From contig OENT01000128.1 in NCBI GenBank assembly GCA_900239685.1, positions 4,480 through 68,479 of the forward strand: 64,000 nucleotides of DNA. The letters run 5' to 3'. This DNA comes from Rotaria macrura (lineage: Eukaryota > Rotifera > Eurotatoria > Philodinida > Philodinidae). The notes under the pieces are model-generated. The model did not search any database. It saw only the letters and a list, made by a program, of their open reading frames with translations, and had not been told where the DNA came from. The translations under genes were made by a program, and so were the position numbers. Of the stretch, positions 49,381-63,776 are shown piece after piece. The first letter of the stretch is position 1. Each line of letters starts with the position of its first letter.

Positions 49381-52300
49381 CTATACTTGAAGACAAGTTA
49401 TATGAACAAAAACTCCTCATGATTCCTATGCTGATTCCTATAAATATGCTGATGGATTTTTATTTTTCTACATCATCGCCTAGAAGAGAACGAAAATAAG
49501 ACGCAAATAACAGTATAATAATGAGAAAAGAAGTATGCATGTGTTTTCTTATTTAAAGAATACGAAACGCGATTACCATTGAATACTTGTGTAAAGAAAA
49601 AGATTTAAGTCTGCCAGAGAAAAGGAGAGAGAGAGTGTGTGTGTGGCAAAGAAAAGAAGACTTATTATACGAATAAAAAGCATAGCAATAACAAAAGATC
49701 GGGGGGGGGGGGAGGGGAGGGGTCTGTGCCTATCTTACATCCATAAGGCATTGTATTAATTTTATCAAAATTTTAAAATCTAGTTAATCCATACCGATCG
49801 AAGTTTATTCCGACTGGTATTTTTTTTCCTCGAAATAGTTTTATTATTTTCAAGTCAGTTATGTTTCAATTCGCCATGAATTAGTATTTTAAAATGATTC
49901 TTACTGGTCATCTTATTTTTAAATGTTTGACTCGAGTGCAATAAATGGAAGAACTAAGCATTGATGTGTTTCAAAATCATTTTCTTTGCCACTTGATGAA
50001 TGATTTTCGAAAAAAATTTATCGAACTGATAAAATTGAAATATTTTAGCCCCACCCCCTTCAAAATTCGAAATTTTCGTCAAAACGCTTCAAAAGGAAAC
50101 AAATACATTTTCGACTTCCTTGAAGTGTATACGTTAAGAATCAATACAACTTTCAGATTTTTTTTCTAAAAAAGTGAATTTTCGATTAAAAAATTTCACC
50201 TGGCCCTACAAAAAAAACTCGATTCTTTCATGGTACATATTTTTTGTTTACCAGATTGTCGAGGATGTAAAACTGCATATATTACGAAATTTTTTCGGTT
50301 AACAGACGTATATTGACGGGGCAAAAACAAAGCTTCTTAACTGATACTGCCGTAGTTCCATAGAGGAAACCAAGTTGTAGATACCCTGAATTCTTTTCGA
50401 TGATTGAATGATTACTGACAGAGAAACGAGAATTTTCTCATTACAGTGCATTTTCCCTAATTAAATGTATTTTTTAAGATCTCGCCTGGGATTTCGAAAC
50501 TTTAGGTCATTATAATTACAAAAATGTTATCACAGAAAGATGCTCCATAAAAATCTGCATGTACTGAGCTGGTTAGAATTTTCGTTTTGAGAAAAATGTC
50601 TGGAAAAAAATCGAGTCTTTCGCCATCTGTAGAAGTATGCTACGAATTCGAGTTGTATTTTACAAGTTTGACTATCAGTATTTTATTTACCAGCTAAATG
50701 CATGTGATATTCGGAATCAGCATCAAAAACTGAGTCGAATAACATATATTTTAGGGAAAATATTTTTCATCCGAATAGAACCCCGAGGGGGCCACAGGTA
50801 AAAATAGTTAAAAAGAGCTGAGGGGGAGTCCAGGTCATTTTTTAGAATGGAAAATATTTTTCACTAAAACATGTTATTCCACTCGGTCGTAAATAAATTT
50901 CTGGTAGTCAAACTTCACTCAACAGTATGAAAGAGTTCGCAAAATTTTATTGTACATTGATGGCATAAGGTAATCACAAGAATATAGATATAGATGACCC
51001 GATATACATCATTATGCAAAGCATCATTGATTATTTGATAAACTTTCACGAGTAGTTTTAAATAATACATTATATGTCCGATTTTATATCATTTTATATT
51101 TTATTTTTGCTTAAAAAGTATTTTCATGCACTTTGTTTTAAATTTTTCTCAAAACAACAGTTTCACAAAGCATTTGCAACAATTTTCTATTTTATTAAAG
51201 GACGACCTCAGATGTTTTATTTTTGTTCGAAAGCTAACACTTCCAGTGAGGGCCTCTCGTGGCTGTTTTTTTTTCAAAACGATTTTAGATGATGAAAAGC
51301 ATGCTTGACTTCTAACAAAATTTTGGTTTTTTATTGGATTTCTAGAAATATTTTAACTGCATGTAGGCCTAAAAATAGAAGAAGGAAAAGATTCGAAAAA
51401 AGGGCCATGAGGGACCCTAGTCCCAAGCGTTGTGTGCAAAATAGAAAAACAGAATAGAATTTTGAAATGACTATGATAGAATTTCGTTGTAAATGCGACA
51501 ACCCCTAAAATACGATTTATACATACATTGAAATTATCTTAACTTCTGTAAACAAAGAGATAGAACGCTGAAATATTTTTTACATGCATGACTGACTAAC
51601 ACTAACATTCGTACAAAATTTCAGCTTCATACCATGTTCCATTATAGAGATCGATTTTTGAAGGGGAGGGGCTTAACTGCACTGTGATGAGATGACTATG
51701 AATAAATGAATGACAATCAACAAAAACTAGAAATGTTTGCATTGTATGTAGAATAATTAGAAAAATAAAATAAAATAACGTATTACATACACATAATTAT
51801 TTCGCAATGAACACTACTACTTCGAGAATAAAATGATCACTAGATATAACGTCCGATTATTGTTCTTCGTTGGTAAAAAGAAAAATGACACGTACATTCG
51901 ACATTCGTCATTATATTATTCTTTCTTTTGAAGTCTTCGGAAGAAGTGCTTATCTAGAAGTTATTTCTAATAAAGTTCTGTCATTTTATTGCTTTGTACT
52001 ATCGAAATAGTATAATAGCGATTCTTATTTATCGTATTTCCGGTGTTTTGTTTTTCAGTTAAAATTTCGATTGCTCATGAAAAAGAACGCCTACGTTTAT
52101 ACTTGTTATAATAGAAAATAATGTAGACAACTTATTGATAACGGTCATTAGCAGCCTCGACGATGATTTTACATAAATTATTTGATTGAAAACAATCTTT
52201 AATATTTGTACATTACGTTGAATTCATGAATGTAAGTATCGTAGTTTATTTGAACATCAGTGTTATATTCAACTATGAAGTTAAGCATTCGGAATATTAA

Positions 52301-55300
52301 TGCTATATTTGACTATATTTCTTGCTGTATTATATCAACATTATTGTCGGTCTATTTGCCAGATTGTTTTTTATTTCACACAATTGAATCACCTCTTATT
52401 TAAGGTATGCTTTAAACTACAAGATAGATATTGAGCTAATGCGTAGATTCATGCTAATAGAATCTTGATTAAAGTGATACATATTGTGTTTCTAAGCAAG
52501 ATCTTCATGATGTTTGATGGATAATTACTTGCACGTAGTTTTAATCATGCCCGTGCTATTGTATTTCAATGGACAAATAGTGGCAAAACAAGAAAGACAA
52601 CAACTATTTATTAAAAAGCGTGCATAATATATCGTGCGATTTCAGAAAAACTATAAAAAGAACAAAATGAATGAGAAATTCAATGATTATGAAAGAATAA
52701 ACCAATGCTAAGTCTTGCCATGATTTTCATATACCTCACTGATTGCAGACATGTGCTCTACGTGTAATTGAATAAACATGACCTAATTAATGTGAAAAGA
52801 AATGAAACGAAACTCATCAATAGTAACAGTCCCCCGGCAAATTTACAGGTGCATTCTATCGATTGTCTAACGAAGAATGTCTTGAACATTCATCTGAATG
52901 AATGACACTGATACATTTACCAAATAGGTTAGTTTTTAGTTTCAAGACAAATGAAATACAGCCACGATTCATCGTTATCAATGTTGTTGTAAACCGTTTT
53001 CCTTAGAAACTTGTTGAAGAATTCTAGCTTTCTTTCCACATGTTTAACCGCGTACCATGCAGATATGTTGAATTACATCGATGTTCAAACATTTATTGTT
53101 GATCTTGAACTGTGAAGTTGCTATAGCCGATCGATTCAAGACTAAGTGGTGCAATTACCGATGCATCAGTTCACAATGACGACTCTATACTCCACTTAAC
53201 TACGAACATCACCTCTCTCTAACTCAACTTTTTATTCAATTAATTAACCAAAAACTGAATTTACATGATGTTCATCAACATGAGGATACCAGAATCCGAT
53301 GTCAAATGTACATCGTGGTTACAATTTAATCAAAGGATTCTCATTGTGTACATGTGTAGAATACTAATCAGTAGAAGAATTCGATTGTTAACATCTGTTA
53401 CGTCGCATTCAAATGAAAACTCGTCAATGAATAGCATGATATATTTCGATTCGATCCGTAGAATGCTCAAATGGTACTCGTATTCCGCTAAGGTTATTAT
53501 CGAAGTTTTTATTTATGTCTTTTATATGTAATTTAATGAACTCTATCCTAGTCTGACATTGGTAACTTTGGGTTGCTAGCTAAGCAGTTGTATTAGCAAT
53601 CACTAAAAAAGATTCAATAGCTGTTCTGAAAAGAAAATTTCTTTATCGTTTTTGTTCATGAATATTATTGATTCCATGAATCGAATTAAGCGTACTAGTC
53701 TTTAATACACTTTTTAAAGTACTTTGTGAACCATTGCATGATCACCGGTTACTCAAGTAATCCTATCTTAGTGTGAATCGTTTCAAATTTCGTTACGAAA
53801 CTATGCAAAAGATTTTTCTCACCATTTGTATTGAAGTATTTGAATAGTATATCTTATGTTACCTAGTCACTATTGATTCATTCAAATTATTAATAATTCT
53901 TAATGACACAGAGATAAAATATTATTTTGCTACTTGCCAATATTGTCTAGTACGATTCTTATTTGACTTAGTTTCAAGTTGTCTTGTTTCTCGTTTATCT
54001 TCTTTTATGAGTTTTACATTCTTGCAATATCAGGATTTTATTCTGATGTAAATTGATGCGCACTGATTCTAAAATAACTTAAGGTGCAGAATTATTGAGA
54101 TCAGAAGGTTTTATAAATAAATATGTATCTGACGTATTTTGTCAAGCAGAATAAAAAATCAGGATTCATCTGTTTATACGAAAAAATACCAAACATCGAT
54201 TACATTTCTATCTTTTGAAAAATGTTCTCCAACTAACAGTTACTTCAATAACATATGTATTAATTGAAGACAAGTCATTTCTATTGAACATATTCTGTGA
54301 TTTAGTATGGAAATGAAGTTCTTGCATGATCCATGTAGGATAACTTGTTTGCATCGACTTTTGTAGGACAAGATTAATTCATTTGCGCTAGAAATCAATA
54401 AATAAGAAAACCTGTAGACGATTATATTTATGCGTAATATACATGTACACATAAATATACTAATTTATAGATATCGTGTGACATTTGGTTTGAAGGTCAC
54501 ACGAGAATCTTTTCTTTGAACAGATGAAGAGTCCACACTGATCGATTGAGGAAAGCGAAAATCTGGAAAGAATACACCCGAGCACATCAATTAGCACTAA
54601 GGGCAAGACTCTACCATATTTGTCTATACGTTTGATTTGACAAGAAAAATGTACGCTATCGATCATAAACATAACTGTGCACAGTAACTCCTTATGATAA
54701 ATGTCATCTGACAAAACAGTCATAATCGCATTTTCATAGAAAAAACATTCTTAGAAATACAATGTCTCTATGTTTCACAAGAAGTCTTCTATTGATTAAA
54801 GTATTTTGAATTTGTTATTTTCCAGAGTTTTCCAACATCTTGTTGATCGATTTTACTTTTACTTAAAAACATAAGTCAATATTATTATTATTACCCTATT
54901 GAAATCGAAGGAAGGAAAGAACGAGAACAGAAAGAGAGAAAATGCGTACATTCACATTGGCCAGTGAACTCGGATGTCGACTTCTATCGCATGAAAAAAA
55001 ACTAGCAAATCTTCACTTGACTGTTTCTTCACTTTCTTAGACAATTGTCGATAATAAAAACCATTACCGCTCATGTTGACACTAAATGTGACAAACAAAA
55101 GACGGAGAAAAGTAAGTAAATTTTCATATTTTACTTGTTTAAAGACAGCCTTCGAGCCCCAATGGATGCAACTATTGATTCTCCCCTTTCTTTGCAGACT
55201 ATTAAATGTTATATATATATAGTTGTTTGTGTAACGTGTCAAAAGTTGATGAGTCTTTGTAATCTGTCTACACGCATATGACATTCCAGTCGATCGTGCA

Positions 55301-56216
55301 CCAAAACGATACAACGATGATAAAGACTGACAGCTGTTTAAAATGAATCTCGAAGAAAACACCACAATGTAAGAATAAGAAAAGAGAAGCAGACTTTTTT
55401 CAACTAGATGATGTTATTATCACTTGAATTTTCTTGACATTATACAAAAACCAAACTCTATTGATTTATGATTATTAGTTTTTCTAAGGGCATGACTGAC
55501 TCTGTAACTATTCGTTCCATTTAGTACGTATAAAGAATATTAAAAGTGAACTGTAATTTATGAAGAATATTCTATTGAGATTGTTGAATTATTTGAACGT
55601 CAAATCTATTCAAAGTGTATAGCTGACGAAATCCGATTGACGCAAACCATCGAATTCTATCGGATCCTCTTAAAACCGACAGTATTCTTTTGGATGTCAA
55701 CGAAAATTCGGCGAACCGGGATTCCGATATAAAATCCGGCTAGATACGGCTAGGTTCTGATTAGATTCTATCGGTTTTTCGTCCTATTCCAACAAAACCT
55801 GATGACATCCGAATCCCAATCTGGGCTACTGCTTTTCTTGACCTGGGCTGATTAATAAAACATGAAGGATATCTTCTGTGGTACGTGCTAAGATGATGTC
55901 ATTGATACTCTATAGAATGTCATAAGACTGAATATTTCATCATTTTCCAATTGTTTTCAGTCGTAAGATTTTCATGAGCATGAATCTAACGTGTTAGAAT
56001 ATGTAGATTGGAAGTTTTGTCTATAAAATTCTAATCCTTTACGTTACTTAAGCAAATTCATTAGTGAATCTCGGACTACTATTTGACTGTTAGAATGAAA
56101 TTTAAATATTTATATTCTTGTCTTGTGCTTTCTTGATGTTTTACAATAAAGCTCCTCAGTTTATAGCAATGCTAATAAAAGAACTATTTACTTTCTTGTA
56201 GACAGAATAAAAAGCA
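49381..56216. other. Long region without recognisable genes
   Basis: It contains a GA/GT microsatellite at about 49627-49648, a G-run (ggggggggggg, then aggggagggg) at about 49700-49722 with quadruplex potential, and stretches near 50750-50840 and 51400-51430 with G-rich words of repeat character. A 137-codon minus frame at 54952-55365 has a start and a stop but no family resemblance. The segment 55640-55860 has transposon-remnant character. Confidence 0.45.
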
Positions 56217-57284
56217 ATGTTTGACTCTACACGTTTCACTGATTATTTTCCTATTTTATCTTTCTCTTTGAAAAATAATATTAATGTTCGATTAGAACGT
56301 TTTTATTTTCGTGTTCGATCAACTTTTACTTCTATTCAAAGTATGTCATGTTATTCGTTAACTTTTAAAGACATTCCTTCAATTATGATTGAATCATTCG
56401 TAATTCATGGTTATCGTTCTATTAATCAACCATGGTCTTACTATTGGAAATCTCTATTTCATAAACATAATGAAACAATAAATGTTTGGAGTCATTTAGT
56501 AGGTGTACTGTATATGGCATATTTATTATATTATTACAATCAACGTTTGATTTTGTTTAACAACTGTCATGCATGGCCATTTGCTATAGCATTATGTACA
56601 GCTACCATCATGTTCCTATGTTCAGCATTAGCTCATTTACTTCATTCGAAATCGGAAACAATTCATAGAACTTGTTTTGCTATTGATTATGTTGGCGTTA
56701 GTTTACATGGTTTTGGTTCGGGATTTCTTCATATTTACTATTCAGCTCCACAGTGGTATTATGATAGAATTGAATATCAATATATGTTCATTCTTCTTTT
56801 GCTCGGTATGCTTGCTTGTTTTTTAAATTGTTTCGCTCAATATTATTTTCTACCACCTTATCCACCATTAAAACGTCTTTGTCAATTTTTACCATGCGGA
56901 ATTTTGTGGATTTATTCAATTGTTCCATTAATTATCGATGTATTTCCATTGGATTCAAGTTCAATGTGTCATTTAGTACAAATCATGCTGTTTCTCGTTG
57001 GTGCAACAGTTTTTGCGTTTGATTTACCTCAACGTTTGTGGCCTGGTGCTTTAGATTTTATTGGTCAAAGTCATCATTTATTTCATACGTGTGTCTTTTT
57101 CGTAACAGTGTGTCAAATGCATGGCGTTTGTTGGGATTATGAAAAATATCGAAACCTAATTGATCAAAGGACTAAACCAGATTTAATATTTTGTGTTGGT
57201 TCAATGGTTTCTCTTATTTTATGGGATATATTTATTGTTTGGTATTTTCGACGATGGCTCCGTGAAAAACATCATGGTCATTAA
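56217..57284 (+). CDS. PAQR family seven-transmembrane receptor (membrane progestin receptor type)
   Basis: A single exon of 355 residues, matching the family's usual 330-380. Family signatures are clear: GYRSINQPWSYYWKSLF, HNETINVWSHL, SALAHLLHSKSETIH with the first metal-site His, DYVGVSLHGFGSG, LPQRLWPGALDFIGQSHHLFH with the HxxxH pair, and a TVCQMH end segment. About seven to eight hydrophobic helices lie between residues ~95 and 345, and the C-terminus is basic (RRWLREKHH). The closest match by motif is the mPR branch (PAQR5/7/8) rather than the adiponectin receptors, which have different connecting loops. The members are plasma-membrane steroid or lipid receptors with a zinc-binding, ceramidase-like core. 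A ttcttgtag 17 bp before the ATG could be a 5'UTR or trans-splice acceptor. The ligand in this animal is unknown. Confidence 0.9.
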   Translation: MFDSTRFTDYFPILSFSLKNNINVRLERFYFRVRSTFTSIQSMSCYSLTFKDIPSIMIESFVIHGYRSINQPWSYYWKSLFHKHNETINVWSHLVGVLYMAYLLYYYNQRLILFNNCHAWPFAIALCTATIMFLCSALAHLLHSKSETIHRTCFAIDYVGVSLHGFGSGFLHIYYSAPQWYYDRIEYQYMFILLLLGMLACFLNCFAQYYFLPPYPPLKRLCQFLPCGILWIYSIVPLIIDVFPLDSSSMCHLVQIMLFLVGATVFAFDLPQRLWPGALDFIGQSHHLFHTCVFFVTVCQMHGVCWDYEKYRNLIDQRTKPDLIFCVGSMVSLILWDIFIVWYFRRWLREKHHGH

Positions 57285-60200
57285 ATTTGATTTTGTACAT
57301 TTATTATATGAAGTCTAATAACAATTAATTTGAATCTTTTCCTAATATTCTTTATTTTAGTTTTGAATATTAACACAAAGCAAACGGTAAAAATTAATCA
57401 TAACGTGAAGGAGAAATTACCGAGAAGTTTAATGAATTGTTTATCATTAATGTTTCATGTTAACAAAAATAGTGACAGAAAAAAAAAAGAATAAAATTTT
57501 CATATGTTTGATTCTAATTTCTACTCGCTCAAAAGTGCTTCCCATGAAGTAAGAGAAAAGAAAGACATTGAGTTCAATTTAAACGACACATAGTAGACCA
57601 ATCTATTTACAATAAATTTTCTCAAGCATTGGTTTACTAGACAAGGTGTTTTTTTTGTATCACTCTACAGAAAGCAAGTTATTCTGAACGAAACATTAAA
57701 ACTGGCGTATTTACATGATATTCTTCCTTTGATTAATAAAACTTGATATTATTTTACACATATTTATTTGTTATGTGAAATCGAATCCATAAGCAATGTT
57801 CCCCAATCTGCTGGTCACAAATAGATGAAATAAATAAACAATCTAACTTATAGTTGATTGGACTAAAGTTTTAAAAAGAAAACATTAACGTGGATAAACA
57901 TCTGAATAATAATTATCAAACTAATAAAAACCAGTAACTCCATCGAATTAGTGTGATGATCAAGGAACTCGTTCTATTGATTTTTAATTACTAATAAGAA
58001 AATAATTGAGGTTGGTGTAGGATCAAAACCCCGAATACAAATCTTGACATATTACAGAACATATTTTTTCAAAACTACTATCAAATATATTAATCTAACA
58101 AAGGGATGTTAAAAGTAGCATGATTTATGCTAACTGAAAACAGCTGATTCAGAATGTATAAATTTTGAATTTGTACAGTTTTATTGGAAAAACTGAAAGT
58201 ATATCTGCAATAGTTGTCATATATTTCTTGATTTTGTCAAAGAAAATCTGAAAATTTTCTTGTCGCCAATCAGCGTAATAATCTATCGAGATACACGAAT
58301 CTATAATGTCCTATGCAAGACGTAGCCTATATCAAGTACAGATTGCATTGTATGGCTATTCCTGCAGAACGACAATTCATTGTGTAATTTCAATGGATCG
58401 CTTTGGCATGGGATATACATATGTGACTGGAGTTATGACACGTCATGCGTCAAATGAATTTATCATTAGTCTAGCTGTTAGCCGGCGACGAAATTGTCCT
58501 CACTTGTCATTTATCGATTCACGAACAAATTCAACAGATGGTCAATATCAAGCATTGTAGCTAAATTCACATTTTCAGCAGAATATACTAGTGGTTCACC
58601 AAATGACTTATGAGATCCAATCTTAAATGTTACTGACGAGAGATGAAATTCATGTATGCAAAGGTCAATCGTCTCAGGTTTTAAAATTACGAGTCGATTC
58701 GTATGAAAAGTATCCGTATGTTTTTCTTCAATAATAGATTTTGATTTATGATATTGAAAACACATACGTATGCCAAAAGTTTTGCATGGAGACGTGTTTT
58801 CGGATCAATCACTGTTGCGTCTCATAAGTTTGATGTAGCTGAAACAAATGACGGATTTCCAAAAGGAATAATTGTTGACAACTATCTGTTAGACAACGAT
58901 AAGGCACTATCGATCATCTATCTTGTTCGTTGAAATCTTCCTTATGATAAGGTTCTTGTGGATAGTTACACATTACTTTCTTCTGCTTTAAAAACATACT
59001 CGCAATCATTATATATTTTTTCATATCAATGTAGTTTATACTATGTCTGTTTCAATTCATGATTGAATACAGCAATTTGTTAATGCTTCATAATTGAGTG
59101 AAATATATCTGTTTTCATTCGTTAGTACAAATGTAACACTAACTCTTGTATTCGATCACCTAATTAGCATATGTTTTTCAACAAATTGGCTTGCCGACGA
59201 TGAGCTCATACGAGCTAATTTGCTTCTCTATGATCCAGCAATACTAACTTGGAGACTAATTATCTCCGAAAAAAAGCGATTCATTCAACTTCGAATAACA
59301 TGTCCTATGCTTATTATAATAATCAGCAATCATTAAAACAATGATCGAATACACGCCAGACATTTATTTGTTTAACAAAAAACATATGATCATTAATTGG
59401 CTGTAGTAACATACGATAGAACTGATGTTCTCGATTCTACTGTTGATTCAGACTGAAGTATGAAAGAAATTGATGCTAACAGTATACTATGACAGTTAAT
59501 TGCATATCCACGTGGAACTTACAAAATTGTGCGAAATCCAACATCATGTACAACTCTGATTAAAAGTACATCTATAGTTATTAGTAAGGATTAACATGTT
59601 CATTCTTAAAGTATCATTTTTGATTGATGTCTTATAGATGTGTGATTTACTTGATCGTTCTTTTCATATGTAAACTATTCGACAATTAATTGTATCGTTC
59701 GTTTGTTCGACAAATTTATTTTGTCATCTCTGGCTTCAATCGCCGATGAAAATGTATTCGATTTTCAATCGAACATTCAAGCGTATGCTTACCCAATACC
59801 ATTATTCAATGACGTCATTCGTTCATACTCTTATAGAATATACGTATAGTCCAATAGGAGCCAGATTCCTTAACATCTAACTACTGATTTCATCCTTTTT
59901 TCTGGCTGAAATTACATTATGTGTTGCTTCTATTATTCTACTTATTGTGAAAGTCTTATGTCATACATTAGTATGAATGGAATATTTTCTACGTTATCTA
60001 AATGATCTTTTCTTCATGAAGATCTTACGAGTAATGACGTGGATTGTGGTTTATTAGTCTTGTTTGATTTTGCGCCCATCTTAGTTATTGTCTAAATGTA
60101 TTAGTTCCGTTTCATTTTATCTTGTGAAACATCTAATAGAAACATCAAACGATGCTTATTTGTATATGATATATGATACATCATTAAGGAGTATTCAACT

Positions 60201-62454
60201 TCGTTCAATCATATTTCATATTCTTTGATCTACTTCATAAGTCCATGGGAACATTTTCTCATCACAAACTAAATTTCATATGACCGACACTCGAGTGATT
60301 GTTGAGTACAGAAATAAACATTTTTAATGGATTTTCTTTTTAAAGGAAAATATTGGCACTAGTTCTCTAACATTGTCACTTAGCAATGCTAGTAGGCAAT
60401 CGACTACTAGTGCTAAATTAACTGTAGCATACTTTATACTTGATCATACTATGACTGTATCAATTCATATGGTAGATATATCATAACTCAAATAAAACAA
60501 GCGACACGTTCCGATTGACATACGATTGTTCTATATCGAGAGTGTTTGCATGTCTTCGGTGGATCCTCACATGGCAAACCACAGTTCGTTATGCATCGGG
60601 TGAAAATCTAGACTATAGTGAAATAGATTATGGAACATAAATAGTTTATTTGCCAATGTTAAATGTTATGAAGGGAATTATTGAACAGAAAGAATAGTGT
60701 AGTATAAAATATTTCTATAAGATCAAATGTCTCCATATAATCAAATATTTGTCTTTCATTCTGTGTGCTTTAGTTTTTTAATTTCCTATCCTTTGCAATC
60801 TATTCGTTTCAAAACGCTTTACCTACACGTATCGAAACGATACAGTTTTCTTTTCAAATGGTTCAGATAGATTTCAACTTTTTTAGTTAGGTGCATGCCT
60901 ATCGAGAAATTGTTTTCGAGTTCAATTTCGGCACGTGTTTTTCTCATCGAGGATATAATCATATACTTTGATGCATCTTGTAACATAATAACTGGTTGCA
61001 TGCAAACACTATAGAAGTCGATTGGGATTTGAAAGTCAACATATATTATAGTTCATGATTTTCCGCTGTCATAGAAATTGCTCATTCTATTAAATTATCT
61101 CATAGAATGGTTGGAAAGAACTTGAAAAATCTGTCGATGAGATTGGCACCATAAAGTTCTGCTTGAAATTTTACATAGATTTGTATTTAATGTATCATTT
61201 CTCTTCACACAGATGGGGAAGAGAATTTTTCAGATTTGCTGAATGTCATAATACAATTATTAATATTCTTCAGCAGCATGATTTCAATATATACTGATGA
61301 TATTATAACAGCAGACTATCTTTTCTACGCAGAAAGACTATGTGAAACAAGCTATTCGCTCTGTTTTCTTGCAAATTTATTTTTATAATGATAAATCCGA
61401 GTCAATAGAAGAATATGTTCTAAAGAAATTCATTTCACTCATTAGTCTGCAACCATCGAGAACCATCAAGAAAAAAAGTATACGATTATATTCTTGTATA
61501 TCTCAAGTTAGTTGCTAGTAAGGCATCAAAATCATGTTGTTGCTTCCTTTTTTCATATTTTGTTGTGTTTCAGTAGATAGATGAGCAGTGAACCATGTTT
61601 TTTTTTTCTTCCATAACTTACAATATAACCATCTCGTTCGGTCTATGCTAGCTGTCGCTTCTACTAAATGTAGATATATATATATATTTATTTTTTTGTG
61701 AGTGCTTCGTTTTCCTTCTGTGATGCGATCCATAATTGGCGATAGTATTGAACTGCGAAAACAGTAATATGCTTGTTTACTCATACTACTCAGTAATGGT
61801 CTATGCGATCGATTTTTTTTATTATATAAATTTATAAAAATGAGATAGAAAAAAATAACATCGAATAAAATGACTTTTTTTAAAATTGTAACACGTCAGA
61901 ATTCAAGGCGATTGTCATGTACATCCGGAAAGTGTTAACTACTAAGTTACTACTACTTTGTGATTGGATTATGCTTGAAATTATCATGAGAAATTTGTCA
62001 ATTGAGTTGAATGGAATATACTGAAATTTTACAATAGATGATTAGCATACCTAATGTAGTGTATATAGAACATCTAGTCAAATAAATCATATCATTCGAT
62101 GATTACGAATCATGCCATTTAAGTTGAATGATACTATCATGTTAAATTTCGAACTATTTGCATAGAATATCAATCATCAAGTTTAAGGATATTGACACTG
62201 ATACAATCATTTTGTCAATATCTGTGTTAGATGCATTCATTTGTTTCTTAGCAAATATTGATGTCAAATACGGCAAACCCTCTTTTTTTTCTTGAAATTG
62301 ATTCTTATACTTCATCATTACTATTATTCGATCGTAACGTTGAGCATCTATTTGTCATTGGTACGAAACAATGCTTGAGCGAAATTTAACTTGGAGAAGA
62401 AAATTATTTTTCCTATAAACGTTCGATGAAAACATTATTTCTCTTCGTATTTAT
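57285..62454. other. Intergenic region, possible decayed coding sequence at 58.3-58.9 kb
   Basis: Mostly AT-rich without genes. Between 58306 and 58933 overlapping open frames on both strands (58306-58560 +, 58511-58765 -, 58748-58933 +) read more like protein than their surroundings, but no continuous gene can be built and I recognise no domain. A (ta)n microsatellite lies at 61671-61688. Confidence 0.4.
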
Positions 62455-63776
62455 TTATTCATCCCAATCTTTTTTTGACTTTTTTTTTGTTTTTATTTTG
62501 TCGGGTCTAATATATGTTTCACCCAATTCAAATGTCAATTCTTTGCGATTAATTTTTTGATCAAGTTGTTCATGTATTGGCCGTGATCGATTTACAATAT
62601 CACCATAGATTTGTGCAAGATGACAAAATTCTTCCACAGTTAATGCTAAACACATCGTGTCTGTTTTGAGATGAGCACGATGAAGTAGCTCACGTGTATC
62701 TTCATCACGAGTTTCTTCATTAAACAAAGATCTAAATTAATAAAGATAAAATTAAACTAAAAGAAAAAATGAGAAAACTTCAGCTACCTCATCGTGATTC
62801 CCATCTTTTTATTTCTCGTATGGAATGCAGCTCGAGTTACTTTATCTAACAGATCATAATTAACGTTGACTAGTGGAGATTTCAATGGAATGAGTTGTAT
62901 GACAGCAACGTTAACATTTGCTGCAGGAATAAAAGCTCGACCAGAGAAGACGTGTTTAACACGACAATCGAACCAATTTTGAAAGATGATCGATAAACGA
63001 CCTCGCTGATCCATCAATGCATCTGATACGATACGGCCAGCAACAGCTTCCTGCATGCATATTGTTATCGGTATTCGATAGCCGAATGAGAATGGACCAG
63101 ATCTAGTTGATACTTGTTTTAACCAACGTATAAGAAGTGGAATAGCTATATTAAATGGTAGATTGCCAACAAGATGGATAGGAGACATTGACGAAGACTC
63201 ATCTGATTCCCATGAACCATGTTGAGAAGTAATATCATCGGGCATAGCAGATTCAATATTAAAATCGAGTATATCCCCAAGATATAGTCGAAGACGAGAA
63301 TCAACTGCATTCGATAATATCTAGAAAATTTTACTTTCAAGTTTTCTTTTATTCGTGTCGAATGTATCTGATCCTTTTTTTTATACTTGTAATGCTGGGA
63401 ATAATCGAATATCTTTTTCAATAGCTGCTACACGTGCTGCTCCATGTTCAAATAACTGTCTTGTTATGCCACCTGGTCCAGGTCCAACTTCGATCACGAA
63501 TTCTAAATGATCATAAACCAAATTCAATAAGCATGTGAGAAAAAAAAAACTAAATTCGACGAAAACAACAACGATAACAACTGTTTTTTCTATTTATTAC
63601 CTCTCTATCTACATACTATTTTCAATATTGCCTGCACAAGCTACAAATTTACTCGTTGCACGAGGATCAAGTAAAAAATTTTGTGCAAATCGACGTAAGG
63701 CTGGTAACTTGTATATCCGAAGTAAATCGGCTGCACTCGGTGTTGGTGGTAGTACTACTTTTGGTATGTAACCCAT
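62455..63776 (-). CDS. TFB1M: Mitochondrial 12S rRNA dimethyladenosine transferase 1
   Basis: Four minus-strand exons: 63776-63617, 63502-63387, 63320-62788 and 62731-62455; introns of 114, 66 and 56 bp with GT/AG ends and matching phases. They give 361 residues (human 346). The N-terminus [16 protein letters not shown] is the TFB1M signature. KsgA/Dim1 motifs follow in order: AQNFLLDP (motif X), [15 protein letters not shown] (SAM-binding motif I), AAIEKD (II), LYLGDILDF (III) and [13 protein letters not shown] (catalytic NLPF, IV). The enzyme dimethylates two adjacent adenosines in the 3' hairpin of small-subunit mitochondrial rRNA and is needed for ribosome assembly. The C-terminal tail is lysine-rich ([14 protein letters not shown]). 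The start ATG at 63776 precedes the signature by only a few residues, so the mitochondrial targeting sequence must be short, as in the family. All catalytic motifs are intact. Confidence 0.93.

Noticed and set aside
54952-55365. 137-codon minus-strand frame as a gene
   Set aside because: No family resemblance, no signal or domain, and composition like its surroundings; kept only as a remark on the region.
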